A stretch of DNA of 58,550 nt from positions 1 through 58,550 of the forward strand of contig DASYRM010000088.1 of assembly GCA_036004405.1 (NCBI GenBank), given 5' to 3'. Positions 46,069-54,570 of this stretch are shown piece by piece. Numbering within the stretch: position 1 is the first letter of the stretch; each line of letters opens with the position of its first letter. Made by a program: the position numbers and the translations under genes. This DNA comes from DASYRM01 sp036004405 (GTDB lineage: Bacteria > Acidobacteriota > Vicinamibacteria > Vicinamibacterales > UBA2999). The notes under the pieces were generated by a model. The model saw nothing but the letters and a program-made list of their open reading frames with translations. It did no database searches and was not told the DNA's origin.

Positions 46069-46530
46069 ATGACGATGACCGTGACCGATCGCATTGAAAA
46101 GACCAACGTGCTCAGGGCGCCGCGCTCGCGCGTATGGCGCGCCCTGACCAACGCCGAAGAGTTCGGCACGTGGTTCCGCGCCAGGCTGAGCGGGACGTTT
46201 GCCGAGGGCGCCGTCCTGCGCGGCCCCATCACCTACCCTGGCTACGAGTACCTGACGCTCGAGATCCAGGTCGAACGGATGGAGCCCGAACGCTACCTGT
46301 CGTTCCGCTGGCACCCGAACGCGGTGGACCCGAAAGCGGACTACGCCTCCGAGCCGACGACGCTGGTCGAATTCGCACTCGAAGAGGTGAAGGACGGCAC
46401 CCGGCTCACCATCGTGGAATCCGGCTTCGACAAGTTGCCGCCTGGACGGCGCGACGAGGCGTGGCGCTCGAACGATGGCGGCTGGGCCGAGCAGCTGCAG
46501 AACGTCACGAAGTATGTCCAGGGCGCGTAA
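46069..46530 (+). CDS. SRPBCC/AHSA1-domain protein
   Basis: 153 residues from the ATG at 46069. START/AHSA1 fold: VTDRIEKTNVLRAPRSRVWRALTNAEEFGTWF ... GYEYLTLEIQVERMEPERYLSFRWHPNA ... TTLVEFALEEVKDGTRLTIVESGFDKLP. Such proteins hold a hydrophobic ligand in a helix-grip cavity. Paired with an overlapping ArsR gene and preceded by the twin operators, so the two are probably co-regulated by the same ligand. The TTG at 46063 is unlikely to start it. Confidence 0.88.
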   Translation: MTMTVTDRIEKTNVLRAPRSRVWRALTNAEEFGTWFRARLSGTFAEGAVLRGPITYPGYEYLTLEIQVERMEPERYLSFRWHPNAVDPKADYASEPTTLVEFALEEVKDGTRLTIVESGFDKLPPGRRDEAWRSNDGGWAEQLQNVTKYVQGA

Positions 46531-46858
46531 CGCCACGGCCGCCCGGCTCCACGAGTCGGCGCCGGTCTTTGCCGCCCTCGGAGACCCCACCCGCCTGCGG
46601 CTCGTCGCGCGCCTGTGCGCCGGCGGCCCGCAGTCGATCACTCGCCTGAGCGCGGACGTGGACGTCACGCGCCAGGCGGTCACCAAGCACCTCGTGGCGC
46701 TGGCGGACGCGGGCCTTGCCCGCCCGCGGCGCGAGGGGCGCGAACAGATCTGGGCGCTCGAGACGCGGCGGCTGGCGGTGGCGCGCCAGACGCTCGATGA
46801 GATCTCGGGCCAGTGGGACTCGGCGATCGCCCGACTGCGCGCGTTCGTGGAGGGCTAG
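46514..46858 (+). CDS. ArsR-family transcriptional regulator without metal cysteines
   Basis: 114 residues from the ATG at 46514, overlapping the SRPBCC gene by 17 bp. Winged helix FAALGDPTRLRLVARLCAGGPQSITRLSADVDVTRQAVTKHLVALADAGLARPRREGREQIWALETRRL. There is no CxC metal site, as is usual for ArsR proteins paired with AHSA1 proteins. Probably autorepresses through the palindromes at 46007-46066. Confidence 0.88.
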   Translation: MSRARNATAARLHESAPVFAALGDPTRLRLVARLCAGGPQSITRLSADVDVTRQAVTKHLVALADAGLARPRREGREQIWALETRRLAVARQTLDEISGQWDSAIARLRAFVEG

Positions 46859-47817
46859 CGAGCGCGCCGGGCGCGCGGCGGCGACACCGGCGGGTTGGGC
46901 TGCGGCAGCGTCGGGTCCTCGCGGAACACCTCGGTGAGCTGATCGCGCAGCCACCGGCTGCGCGCCTCGTTGTCGAAGCGCCGGTGCCAGTGGAACTTCA
47001 GGTCGAAGGTCGGCGCTTCGAAGGGGGGCGGCACGCCGACGAGCGACTGCGACATGCACGAGAAGTGCAGCGCCACCGAATGCGGAATGGTGGCGATCAG
47101 GTTCGAGCGGGAGACCAGAAACGGCACGCTGAGGAAGTGCGGCGACAGCAGCGCCACGTTGCGCTTGATGCGCCGCCGCTCGAGAAAGCGCTCGAGCACC
47201 TCCTGGCTGCGCCCCTCGGCGCTCACCACCAGGTGCTCGGCGGCGCTGAAGGCGGCCAGCGTCATCGGCTGCGAACGCAGCGGATGGTCGGCGCGCATCA
47301 CGATCGACCAGTGCTGCGTGGACACGCGGCGCTGGCGCACGGTCTTGAGCGACAGCGCCGGGAAAAAGCCGACGGCCAGATCCACTTCACCCTTTTCGAG
47401 CTCGTGCGCGAGCTGCGACGTGGGCACCGACACCGAACGGATGCTGCAGTGCGGCGCGCGGGCGCGCAGCCCCGCCATCACACGCGGCAGGAACGCCATC
47501 TCGCCGACGTCCGACAGCGCCAGCGTCCAGGTGCGCGTGCTCGACGCCGCGTCGAACGTCTCGCCACGCAGCAGATCCTCCTGGAGGCGGCCCAGCAGCG
47601 GCCGCGCCAGCTTGACGATGGCGTGCGCGCGCGGCGTCGGCGTCACCCCGCTTGGCACGCGGATGAACAGCGGATCGTCGAAGGCGATGCGCATCCGCTT
47701 GAGCGCCATGCTCACGGCCGGCTGACTCATCCCGAGCAGCCGCGCGGCGCGGCTGACGCTCAGCTCGTCGTAGAGGGCAAACGCGATCGGCAGCAGGTTG
47801 AGGTCGGGGCTCTTCAT
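46855..47817 (-). CDS. LysR-family transcriptional regulator (NodD/DntR-like)
   Basis: 320 residues. N-terminal HTH DLNLLPIAFALYDELSVSRAARLLGMSQPAVSMALKRMRIAFDDPLFIR, then an effector domain starting WTLALSDVGEMAFLPRVMAGLRARAPHCSIRSVSV. The DLNLL opening and 'SDVGEM..LP' are typical of the NodD/DntR branch. Target genes are not evident: it converges on the ArsR gene by 4 bp and follows the DUF4097 gene on the same strand. Confidence 0.9.
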   Translation of the reverse strand: MKSPDLNLLPIAFALYDELSVSRAARLLGMSQPAVSMALKRMRIAFDDPLFIRVPSGVTPTPRAHAIVKLARPLLGRLQEDLLRGETFDAASSTRTWTLALSDVGEMAFLPRVMAGLRARAPHCSIRSVSVPTSQLAHELEKGEVDLAVGFFPALSLKTVRQRRVSTQHWSIVMRADHPLRSQPMTLAAFSAAEHLVVSAEGRSQEVLERFLERRRIKRNVALLSPHFLSVPFLVSRSNLIATIPHSVALHFSCMSQSLVGVPPPFEAPTFDLKFHWHRRFDNEARSRWLRDQLTEVFREDPTLPQPNPPVSPPRARRAR

Positions 47818-47830
47818 CGTCGCGCCGGGA

Positions 47831-48814
47831 TCAATGCCCGATGTGAATCTGACCGCTGCGGCTGGCGAGACGGACGGTGGGACCGCCGCCGCCCACCTTG
47901 CCCGACACGCGCTCCTTGGCGGTGAAACCGTCCACCGAGATGCCGGTGACGCGCACCGAGCTGGAGCTGCTGGTCGCCTCCAGGGTGAACTTCGCCGACG
48001 GCTCGAACGCGGCTTCGATCAGACTCGATCCCGTGGTGACGTCCCAGTCGCCCGACGGCGCACCGCGCAGGTCGACGCGGCCTGACTGCGTGCGCACCAT
48101 CACACGGCCCGAGAGGCCTTCGAGCTGGATGGCGCTGGAGCCGGTCTCCACCTCGGCGGAACCGGCGCCCGCAAACGACGCGTGCACAGCGCCGCTCTGC
48201 GTGCGCGCCTCGAGCGGTCCGGCCAACGCGCGCAGGCGCATCTGACTGCTCTCCGTGACCACGCGCAGGCCGCCCGTGGCCCGATCCACCTTCACGTCGC
48301 CGGACCCGGTCTTCACCTCGGTCTTGCCCTCGAGACGGTTGAGCGTGACCGCCGACGAGTCGGTGGTCACGATGACCGGCCCCGCCACGCCGTCGACGTT
48401 CACCTCGCCCGAGTCGGTCTTGACGACCACGGTGGTATCGCGCGGCACCCAGACGTCGTAGCTCACCGTCACCGCGCGGAGCTCGTCGCTGTCGATCGGC
48501 GGGCGCAGCCGCACGATGTTGCCCGCGACCTCGATGCGCGGGCGATCGGCCACACGGCGCGCGAGCTCCATCGGGTTGGCGGTGGTGGTGAACCCGGACG
48601 TGGCCCGGACCGTCACCGTCCCTTCGATACGAATCTGGCTGGCCTCGTGCACGTTGACGTAGACCTTGCCCCGAATGGTGGCGATGTCGAGCATGGCGGG
48701 GCGCATGACGTCAATGGTGCGATCGAAGGGCAGGCGCTGCGCGCCGGCCGGCGCCGCCACCGCGGCCAACACGGCGAGCAGGAACATGGCGAGGCTCGGA
48801 CGGCTGGTGAGCAC
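47831..48814 (-). CDS. DUF4097-like secreted beta-helix protein
   Basis: About 327 residues from a GTG at 48814 (ATG 48787 is an alternative). A signal region (AMFLLAVLAAVAAPAGAQ) is followed by repeated strand units such as VVVKTDSGEVNVDGVAGPVIVTTDSSAVTLNRLEGKTEVKTGSGDVKVDRATGGLRVVTESSQMRLRALAGPLEARTQSGAVH, the usual DUF4097 pattern of right-handed beta-helix coils. Function unknown; exported. The longer frame upstream is antisense to the cytochrome b gene. Confidence 0.82.
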   Translation of the reverse strand: MLTSRPSLAMFLLAVLAAVAAPAGAQRLPFDRTIDVMRPAMLDIATIRGKVYVNVHEASQIRIEGTVTVRATSGFTTTANPMELARRVADRPRIEVAGNIVRLRPPIDSDELRAVTVSYDVWVPRDTTVVVKTDSGEVNVDGVAGPVIVTTDSSAVTLNRLEGKTEVKTGSGDVKVDRATGGLRVVTESSQMRLRALAGPLEARTQSGAVHASFAGAGSAEVETGSSAIQLEGLSGRVMVRTQSGRVDLRGAPSGDWDVTTGSSLIEAAFEPSAKFTLEATSSSSSVRVTGISVDGFTAKERVSGKVGGGGPTVRLASRSGQIHIGH

Positions 48815-48890
48815 AGCCAAGTCTAGCGCCTCTGCGGGCGGCGGGCGGCTGGGAGCAGGAGTATCATCCCGACGGCCGCCGCTCTGTACC

Positions 48891-49553
48891 ATGCGCGTCC
48901 TCGAACCGCACTCCGCACTGGTCCGCGTCACGCATTGGGTGAACGCGACCGGTTTTGCCGCGCTGCTCGTGAGCGGCGTCGCCATCCTGCTCGCGCATCC
49001 GCGACTCTACTGGGGCGAGACGGGCGCGTTCGGCGCCCCGTCCCTGATCGATCTGCCGCTGCCGCTCGTGCTCGTGGGCCAGTCGGGCTGGGGCCGCTCC
49101 CTGCACTTCCTGTCCGCCTGGGTCTGCGTGATCGCCGGGTTGGCTTACGTGGTGGCCGGGGTGATGTCGGGCCGGCTGCGGCGCGAGCTGCTCCCCGCTC
49201 CCGGAGATCTGCGCAACGCCGCGGCGCATCTCCGTCCGCGGCGACCGGCCGGCGACGACGACCTCTCGTACAACCCGGCTCAGCGGCTGGCGTACTTCAC
49301 CGTGGTGATCGTGCTGCTCCCGGCCATGATCTGGACCGGGCTCGCCATGTCGCCGGCCGTGACCTCGGTGGCCCCGGTTCTCGTGAACGTGGTGGGCGGG
49401 CAGCAGTCGGCGCGCACGATCCACTTCGCGGTGGCGTGCGCGCTGGTGCTGTTTCTGGCCGGCCACGTGGCGATGGTGGCACTCTCGGGATTCAAGGTCC
49501 GCATGCGAGGCATGATCACGGGGCGGCGCGCCATGGACGCCGGACGCGCATGA
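48891..49553 (+). CDS. Cytochrome b561/MsrQ-like membrane haem protein
   Basis: 220 residues from the ATG at 48891. Four transmembrane helices with histidines at the expected haem positions (VRVTHWVNATGFAALLVSG; SLHFLSAWVCVIAG; TIHFAVACALVLFLAGHVAMVAL). It overlaps the molybdopterin oxidoreductase gene (ATGA), so it should be its membrane haem partner, feeding electrons as MsrQ does for MsrP. Confidence 0.82.
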   Translation: MRVLEPHSALVRVTHWVNATGFAALLVSGVAILLAHPRLYWGETGAFGAPSLIDLPLPLVLVGQSGWGRSLHFLSAWVCVIAGLAYVVAGVMSGRLRRELLPAPGDLRNAAAHLRPRRPAGDDDLSYNPAQRLAYFTVVIVLLPAMIWTGLAMSPAVTSVAPVLVNVVGGQQSARTIHFAVACALVLFLAGHVAMVALSGFKVRMRGMITGRRAMDAGRA

Positions 49554-50302
49554 TCTCTCGTCGCCGTCTCATTACCACCGGCCTCACCGCCGTCGCCGGT
49601 GGGTCGGGCCTCGCGGTCGCGGCGCGCCTCGCCGCGCAGTACGGACTGATCCCGCCCGATCACGGCGGTCTCTACGGCGTCGGCGAAACGCTCACCTATG
49701 CGGCCCATCGCCTGCTGACGCTGCACCAGCCGCTGGCGCGCGAGTTCGATCGCAGCCAGATTTCGCGCGTGGCGCCGGTGAACGGCGACCCTCCCGAGAG
49801 CGACGACTACCAGCGGCTGCTGCAGCGCAGCTTCGTCGAGTGGCGCCTGGAGGTGGACGGGCTGGTGGCCCGGCCATCGTCGTTCAGCCTCGACGAGTTG
49901 AAGCGGATGCCGCCGCGATCGCACATCACCCACCAGGCGTGCGAAGAAGGGTGGTCGTTCATTGCCGAGTGGACCGGAGTGCGCCTGTCGGACATCCTCG
50001 CCCGAGCGGGCCTCAGCCCACGCGCGAAGTACGTCGTGCTCTACCCCTTCGATGATTTCTGGGACAGCATCGATCTGGCCGACGCGCTGCACCCGCAGAC
50101 GCTGGTCGCGTACGGCATGAACGGCCGCGAGCTGCCGGCCGGACACGGCGCCCCCGTGCGCCTGCGCGTGACGCGGCAGCTTGGCTACAAGAGCGTCAAG
50201 TACCTGTCGCGCATCACCGCCGTCGAGACGCTGGCCGAAGTGGGCGATGGCCAAGGCGCGGGCGCGGTGACCTACGGCTACTCCTGGTACGCGGGGATCT
50301 AG
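49550..50302 (+). CDS. Tat-exported molybdopterin-dependent oxidoreductase (MsrP-like)
   Basis: 250 residues. Tat signal MISRRRLITTGLTAVAGGSGLAVAA, then a sulfite-oxidase-type Mo-binding domain with EWRLEVDGLVARPSSFSLDELKRMP, the Mo-ligating Cys131 in SHITHQACEEGWSFIAEWTGVRLSDIL, and GHGAPVRLRVTRQLGYKSVKYLSRI. A periplasmic reductase is expected. Coupled to the upstream cytochrome b. Confidence 0.88.
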   Translation: MISRRRLITTGLTAVAGGSGLAVAARLAAQYGLIPPDHGGLYGVGETLTYAAHRLLTLHQPLAREFDRSQISRVAPVNGDPPESDDYQRLLQRSFVEWRLEVDGLVARPSSFSLDELKRMPPRSHITHQACEEGWSFIAEWTGVRLSDILARAGLSPRAKYVVLYPFDDFWDSIDLADALHPQTLVAYGMNGRELPAGHGAPVRLRVTRQLGYKSVKYLSRITAVETLAEVGDGQGAGAVTYGYSWYAGI

Positions 50303-50307
50303 GCCGT

Positions 50308-52758
50308 TCAGTCGCTCTTCATGATCGCGGCCGGATCCACCCGCGTGGCGCGCCACGCGGGGATCGCCGTCGACGCCGCCGCGGTCAGCCCCAGCACCAC
50401 GATCACCACTGCGAACGTCTGCGGATCGAGCGGCTGGACGCCGAAGAGCACGGTGTTGAGCACGCTCGTCGCCAGCGACGCCACCAGCAGCCCGACGGCG
50501 GCGCCGGCCGCCACGACGCCGGCGGCGCTCCCGAGCACCAGTCGCAGCATGTCCGCGCGCGTGGCGCCCAGCGCCATCCGCACGCCAAACTCGCGCACCC
50601 GCTGCTGGATGGAATAGGCCATGACGCCGAACACGCCGACCATCGCGAGCACCAGCGCCAGCCCGGCGAACGTCACGACGGCCACGGCGCGAAAGCGGTG
50701 GCGGGATGTGGCCAGGCGCGCCACGTCGTCGAGCGTCATCACGTCCGCCACGTTCACGAGCTGCGCCGTATCCACGCGCCCGATCGCGGCGCGAACCGAC
50801 GGCGCGAGCGCCTCGGCGGGACCGGTGACGGGCCGCGCCAGCAGGAAGATGTCGTCGATTGCGTCCTGTCCGATCGGCACGTAGGTCTGGATCAGGTCCT
50901 CGGTCTCGTCCGGACGCGCTTTCACCTGTCGCGCCACACCCACGATCTGCCGGATCTGCGCGTTCTCGGAGCCGGCCTGGAACAGGACGCGGACCCCGAT
51001 GGGGTGTCGTCCACGCAGGAACCGGCGCACGAACGCTTCGTTGACGATGCACACGCGGACCGAACCGGGACCATCGCGATCGGTAAAGGCCCGCCCCGCC
51101 ACGATCGGCAGATCGACGGTCTGGAAATAGGCGGGGCTCACGATCTGGTAGTCGGCGGTGGGACGTGAGCGCGCGTCGACGGGCGGATCGCCGACGATCT
51201 CGAACGGGAGGTCACCCACCTCGGACGTGCCGAGCGGCAGCGTGCTCGCCCAGGCCACGCTGCGTACGGCCGGGTCCTTGCGCACCTCTCGCTCGACGTT
51301 GTCGAAGAACCGCTGCAGCGATCCGGGCTCCCGGTATTCCGACGCGAGCGGATCCACCATCATCGACAGCACCCGATCGGCGCGGTAACCTCGGTCCACC
51401 TGCTCCAGCGCCAGCAGCGTCCGCAGCAGCAGGCCGGCGCCAACGAGCAGCACGACGGCCGTCGCCACTTCTGCGACGACGAGCAGCGTTCGCAGCCACC
51501 CGCCACGCCCGGTCGTGCCGCGGCCGTCGGAAGCCATCGCGGACGAGGACGTCACGCCGGTGGCCTGCCACGCCGGAGCCAGACCGAACACCAGCCCGAC
51601 GGCGATCGCCGCCAGGGCGCAAAACAGCGCCACGCGCGTGTCGAACTCGAGCGTCACGGCGCTCGGCAAAAGCCCCTCGGGCATGACCGATGGGGCCACC
51701 TGCAGAATCAGCGCGCCGACCCCGGCGCCGAGCACACCGCCGATGGCCGAGAGGATGACGCTCTCGGTGAGCAGCTGCCGCAGCACGCGCCGGCGCCCGG
51801 CCCCGAGTGCCGCGCGGATGGCGAGCTCGCGCGAGCGGACGGTGGCGCGCGCCAGCAGCAGGTTGGCGACGTTGGCGCAGCAGATGAGCAGCACCAGGCC
51901 CACGACGCCGAGAAACAGCATCGCCGTCAGACGCACTTCGCTCCCGACCAGCGCCACGCGAATCGGCTCGACGATGACGCCGCGCCCGGCGTTGGTCTGC
52001 GGCAGCTCGCGGGCGAGCTGTCCGGCGATGCGCGACAGCTCCTCGGTGGCGGCCTCAATCGATACGCCGGGCTTCATGCGGCCGATGGTTTGAACGAAGT
52101 AGGCGGTGCGCATCTGCGGAATGCGCGGGGGACTGACGAGAGCCCAGATGCTGGTGCGCCCGAACGACTGAAACCAGCCCGGCACGACGCCGACCACGGT
52201 ATAGGGTTGCCCGTCGAACCGAATCTTTCGCCCGATCACGCCGGGATCGGCGTTGAAGCGCGCGCGCCAGAACGCCTCGTTCAACACGACGGCCCGGGCC
52301 TGCCCGCCAGGATCGTCGTCGGACGGCTTGAACGTGCGGCCGGCGATCGCCGGCACACCGAGCACGTCGAAGAACCCCGAGGTCACCCACTGACGCGCGA
52401 CGCTCTCGGCGCTGTTGCCGACGCCGCCCATCACCATCGCGCCGACGCCGCCGACGTAGCCGCCAAAGGCCTCGAAAGCTCGTGCCCGTTCCCGCCAGTC
52501 GGCCACGTTGGCTGGGGCAGTGGGCGTGCGCGCCGACGAGGGATCGCGCTCCCACACCTCCACCAGCCGGTCGGGCGCGCCGAGCTGGAGCGGCCGCAGC
52601 AGGGCGGCGTCCACCAGCGCGAAGATGGCGCCGTTGGCGCCAATGCCGAGCGCCAGCGTCAGGGCCGCAATGATCGTGAAGGCTGGCGCGCCGCGCAGCT
52701 GGCGCAGCCCGAAGATGGCGTCCGAACGGAAATCCTCGAACCACTGTTTCAGGCGCAT
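50308..52758 (-). CDS. ADOP-type ABC transporter permease (MacB_PCD/FtsX twice)
   Basis: 816 residues from the ATG at 52758. It starts LKQWFEDFRSDAIFGLRQLRGAPAFTIIAALTLALGIGANGAIFALVDAALLRPL, the typical N-terminus of Acidobacterial duplicated orphan permeases, followed by a MacB-type periplasmic domain, the first FtsX core (LLICCANVANLLLARATVRSRELAIRAALGAGRRRVLRQLLTESV), a second periplasmic domain and a second FtsX core (REFGVRMALGATRADMLRLVLGS). No ATPase gene is adjacent, as usual for the group. Substrate unknown. Confidence 0.92.
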   Translation of the reverse strand: MRLKQWFEDFRSDAIFGLRQLRGAPAFTIIAALTLALGIGANGAIFALVDAALLRPLQLGAPDRLVEVWERDPSSARTPTAPANVADWRERARAFEAFGGYVGGVGAMVMGGVGNSAESVARQWVTSGFFDVLGVPAIAGRTFKPSDDDPGGQARAVVLNEAFWRARFNADPGVIGRKIRFDGQPYTVVGVVPGWFQSFGRTSIWALVSPPRIPQMRTAYFVQTIGRMKPGVSIEAATEELSRIAGQLARELPQTNAGRGVIVEPIRVALVGSEVRLTAMLFLGVVGLVLLICCANVANLLLARATVRSRELAIRAALGAGRRRVLRQLLTESVILSAIGGVLGAGVGALILQVAPSVMPEGLLPSAVTLEFDTRVALFCALAAIAVGLVFGLAPAWQATGVTSSSAMASDGRGTTGRGGWLRTLLVVAEVATAVVLLVGAGLLLRTLLALEQVDRGYRADRVLSMMVDPLASEYREPGSLQRFFDNVEREVRKDPAVRSVAWASTLPLGTSEVGDLPFEIVGDPPVDARSRPTADYQIVSPAYFQTVDLPIVAGRAFTDRDGPGSVRVCIVNEAFVRRFLRGRHPIGVRVLFQAGSENAQIRQIVGVARQVKARPDETEDLIQTYVPIGQDAIDDIFLLARPVTGPAEALAPSVRAAIGRVDTAQLVNVADVMTLDDVARLATSRHRFRAVAVVTFAGLALVLAMVGVFGVMAYSIQQRVREFGVRMALGATRADMLRLVLGSAAGVVAAGAAVGLLVASLATSVLNTVLFGVQPLDPQTFAVVIVVLGLTAAASTAIPAWRATRVDPAAIMKSD

Positions 52759-52892
52759 GGAACCTGCTCCTCGGGCGGGTCTGGGGCAAGACGGATACCA
52801 CAACCGAGACGAGCTTCCGCCCGAAAACGTTCGGTTCGGCGCCCTGGCTGTCCGCTAGCGGGATTGGCGGTGTCCGGATCCGGCTCGTACGT

Positions 52893-52981
52893 AGTACGTA
52901 GAGGCGGACCTCGCAGTACGTAGAGGCGGACCTCGCAGAGGTCCGCCTGCAGGCGCACCTGAGAGGTGCGCCTCTACGTAC
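52893..52981. repeat. Compound palindromic element with 22-bp tandem duplication
   Basis: An exact 22-bp direct repeat, 52893-52914 and 52915-52936, each containing TACGTAGAGGCGGACC. Then the hairpins AGGCGGACCT/AGGTCCGCCT (52924-52948) and AGGCGCACCT/AGGTGCGCCT (52951-52973) and the closing flank CTACGTAC. It sits in the 229-bp gap between the SUMF1-like gene and the ADOP permease; the rest of that gap shows nothing clear. Confidence 0.88.
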
Positions 52982-52987
52982 CCACGC

Positions 52988-53923
52988 CTACTCGAGCGTC
53001 TTGGCCACGCGGATCGTCAGGTAGTTGCGCCCTCGCGTCTGCGGCGGATACGGCGCTGTGCGCTTGGCGGAGCGGTGCATGTAGGGGTTGCTGACGAACG
53101 AGCCCGAGCGGAACATGCGCGTGCGGCAGCTCCCCTGCTTGTTCGCGGAGCCGTCTGCGGGCTGATGCGCGCGGTCGGGCTCGTGGCAGTCCTCGATCCA
53201 TTCGAACGCGTTGCCGTGCATGTCGTAGAGGCCGAATGCGTTCGGGGGGAACGACGCCACCGGCGCCGTCTGATCGAGCCACACGTCACGCCCCTCGGCC
53301 TTGCCGCCGAGCCCCGGCTCCTCTTTCCCGAAGTTGCCGTAGTTGTGATCGATCTTGTCGCCCCACGGATAGGCCGTGGTCGATCCGGCGCGCGCGGCGT
53401 ACTCCCACTCGGCGTCGGAGAGCAGGCGATAGCGATCGTCGAGCCCCGTCTTCTCGTTGAGCCATCCGACGTAAGCCTGCGCGTCGTACCAGCTGACGCC
53501 CACCACCGGCCGCGTGCCGCGGCCCCAGTCCACGAAGTCGGGGTTCGGCGTGCCGTCGTTCTTGAGCCGCAGCGCGTTCTCCACCGCGAGGCCGTCGCAG
53601 CCGCGCGCGCGCACGCACGCCTCCCACTGATCCCACGTCACCTCGGTGCGGCTCACCGCGAAGGCACGGGCGATCGTGACCATGCTTTGCGGCTCGTTGT
53701 CACGACGGCCCGGCTCCGAGGCCGGCGATCCCATCATGAAGGAGCCGGCCGGGATGACCACCATCTCGGGACAGTTGCGGCAGTCCTTGAAGGTGCTGCC
53801 GGCCTTTAGCGCAGGTGTGGTGGCTTTGGGCGCCGCGCGCAGGTGGCCCGACGACGGGCCGAGCACGGAGACGGCAAGGGCGGCGACAAGAACCAGGCCG
53901 CGTGAAATCAGGTCGCGCGTCAT
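52988..53923 (-). CDS. SUMF1/FGE-domain secreted protein lacking the catalytic Cys
   Basis: 311 residues from the ATG at 53923 (GAGGGA just upstream). A signal peptide (GLVLVAALAVSVLGPSSGHLRA) precedes a formylglycine-generating-enzyme-type domain: CPEMVVIPAGSFMMGSPASEPGRRDNEPQSMVTIARAFAVSRTEVTWDQWEAC, PVVGVSWYDAQAYVGWLNEKTG, YRLLSDAEWEYAARAG, FGLYDMHGNAFEWIEDC, RMFRSGSFVSNPYMHRSAKR. At the place of the copper-binding 'SFLC' cysteine it has SFVS, so it is not a working FGE; related domains act in ligand binding or other modifications. Confidence 0.88.
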   Translation of the reverse strand: MTRDLISRGLVLVAALAVSVLGPSSGHLRAAPKATTPALKAGSTFKDCRNCPEMVVIPAGSFMMGSPASEPGRRDNEPQSMVTIARAFAVSRTEVTWDQWEACVRARGCDGLAVENALRLKNDGTPNPDFVDWGRGTRPVVGVSWYDAQAYVGWLNEKTGLDDRYRLLSDAEWEYAARAGSTTAYPWGDKIDHNYGNFGKEEPGLGGKAEGRDVWLDQTAPVASFPPNAFGLYDMHGNAFEWIEDCHEPDRAHQPADGSANKQGSCRTRMFRSGSFVSNPYMHRSAKRTAPYPPQTRGRNYLTIRVAKTLE

Positions 53924-53993
53924 AGAGATTTCCCTCTGGCGCGCGATTATGGTCGAGACGGGAAGGCGCGTCCTGTCAAAAGCCACGCAAAAC

Positions 53994-54012
53994 GCCCGCC
54001 CGGAGGGCGGGC
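53994..54012 (-). terminator. Rho-independent terminator
   Basis: GCCCGCCC/GGGCGGGC stem with a GGA loop on the plus strand; on the minus strand it is followed by GTTTTG and, further on, CTTTTG. Serves the zinc-ribbon membrane protein gene that ends at 54050. Confidence 0.7.
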
Positions 54013-54025
54013 AATTAGATAGGAG

Positions 54026-54058
54026 AACAATTGACGACGCGAAGCGTCGTCAATTGTT
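54026..54058 (-). repeat. Perfect 15-bp hairpin at the stop codon of the zinc-ribbon gene
   Basis: AACAATTGACGACGC and GCGTCGTCAATTGTT separated by GAA; the stop codon 54050-54052 lies in the right arm. Together with the hairpin at 53994 it forms a double structure after the gene, perhaps a processing or protection hairpin followed by the terminator. Confidence 0.75.
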
Positions 54059-54409
54059 GGCGGCGTCGCCGTTGGTTGAACCGCCGCCACGCTCGGACGC
54101 CTGCGCGTTGCGACGCCACACCCAGCCAGCGGCGCCCAGGATCGCCAGACTGACGGCGCCGCCGCGAACGAGCTGCCACTTGGTGAGGCGCGGCTCCTGG
54201 TTCTGGCTGGCGGCGAGCAGCTCTTTGTAGGTGGTGACGGTCTCGCGACGCGGGCCGTCAGTCTCGGGCGTCCGCTGCCGGGCACGACGTTCCGATGCCG
54301 GCACCCACCGCTTGATGAACGCAAACGATTCCGACGCGCACACCGGACAGTGCGGCTCCTCGTGGACTTCGTCACAGTCGAGGCAAAGCCGCGCATTGCG
54401 CAACTGCAT
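54050..54409 (-). CDS. Zinc-ribbon, single-pass membrane protein
   Basis: 119 residues from the ATG at 54409 (GGAGG site). An N-terminal zinc ribbon of two CxxC pairs (CLDCDEVHEEPHCPVCASESF) is followed by a basic, disordered linker (ERRARQRTPETDGPRRETV), a helix and one transmembrane segment (GGAVSLAILGAAGWVWRR). Cytoplasmic ribbon with a C-terminal tail anchor is likely. No known function. The upstream in-frame extension consists of the repeat element. Confidence 0.72.
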   Translation of the reverse strand: MQLRNARLCLDCDEVHEEPHCPVCASESFAFIKRWVPASERRARQRTPETDGPRRETVTTYKELLAASQNQEPRLTKWQLVRGGAVSLAILGAAGWVWRRNAQASERGGGSTNGDAANN

Positions 54410-54448
54410 GCCTCCAGTGTACGCAGAGATCGGCCCCGCGAAGCCCAG

Positions 54449-54570
54449 CCGGACAGGCGGACAGGCGGGACAGGCGGACCTGCCCACCTTCGCGCGTTGC
54501 GCTACGGTGGGTCCACCGTAGCCTTGGCGGAGGTGGAAAGGTCCGCCTCTACGTACTACCCTCTACGTAC
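54449..54570. repeat. Long-form palindromic element with GACAGGCGG tandem run
   Basis: Starts with three GACAGGCG(G) units (54452-54477). The outer arms are AGGCGGACCT and AGGTCCGCCTCTACGTAC (to 54556), with the inner GGTGGGTCCACC-type stems. CTCTACGTAC is repeated at 54561-54570, where it forms the final Arg-Thr codons and TAG stop of the RND permease. Same right-half layout as the 4074-4198 copy. Confidence 0.75.
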
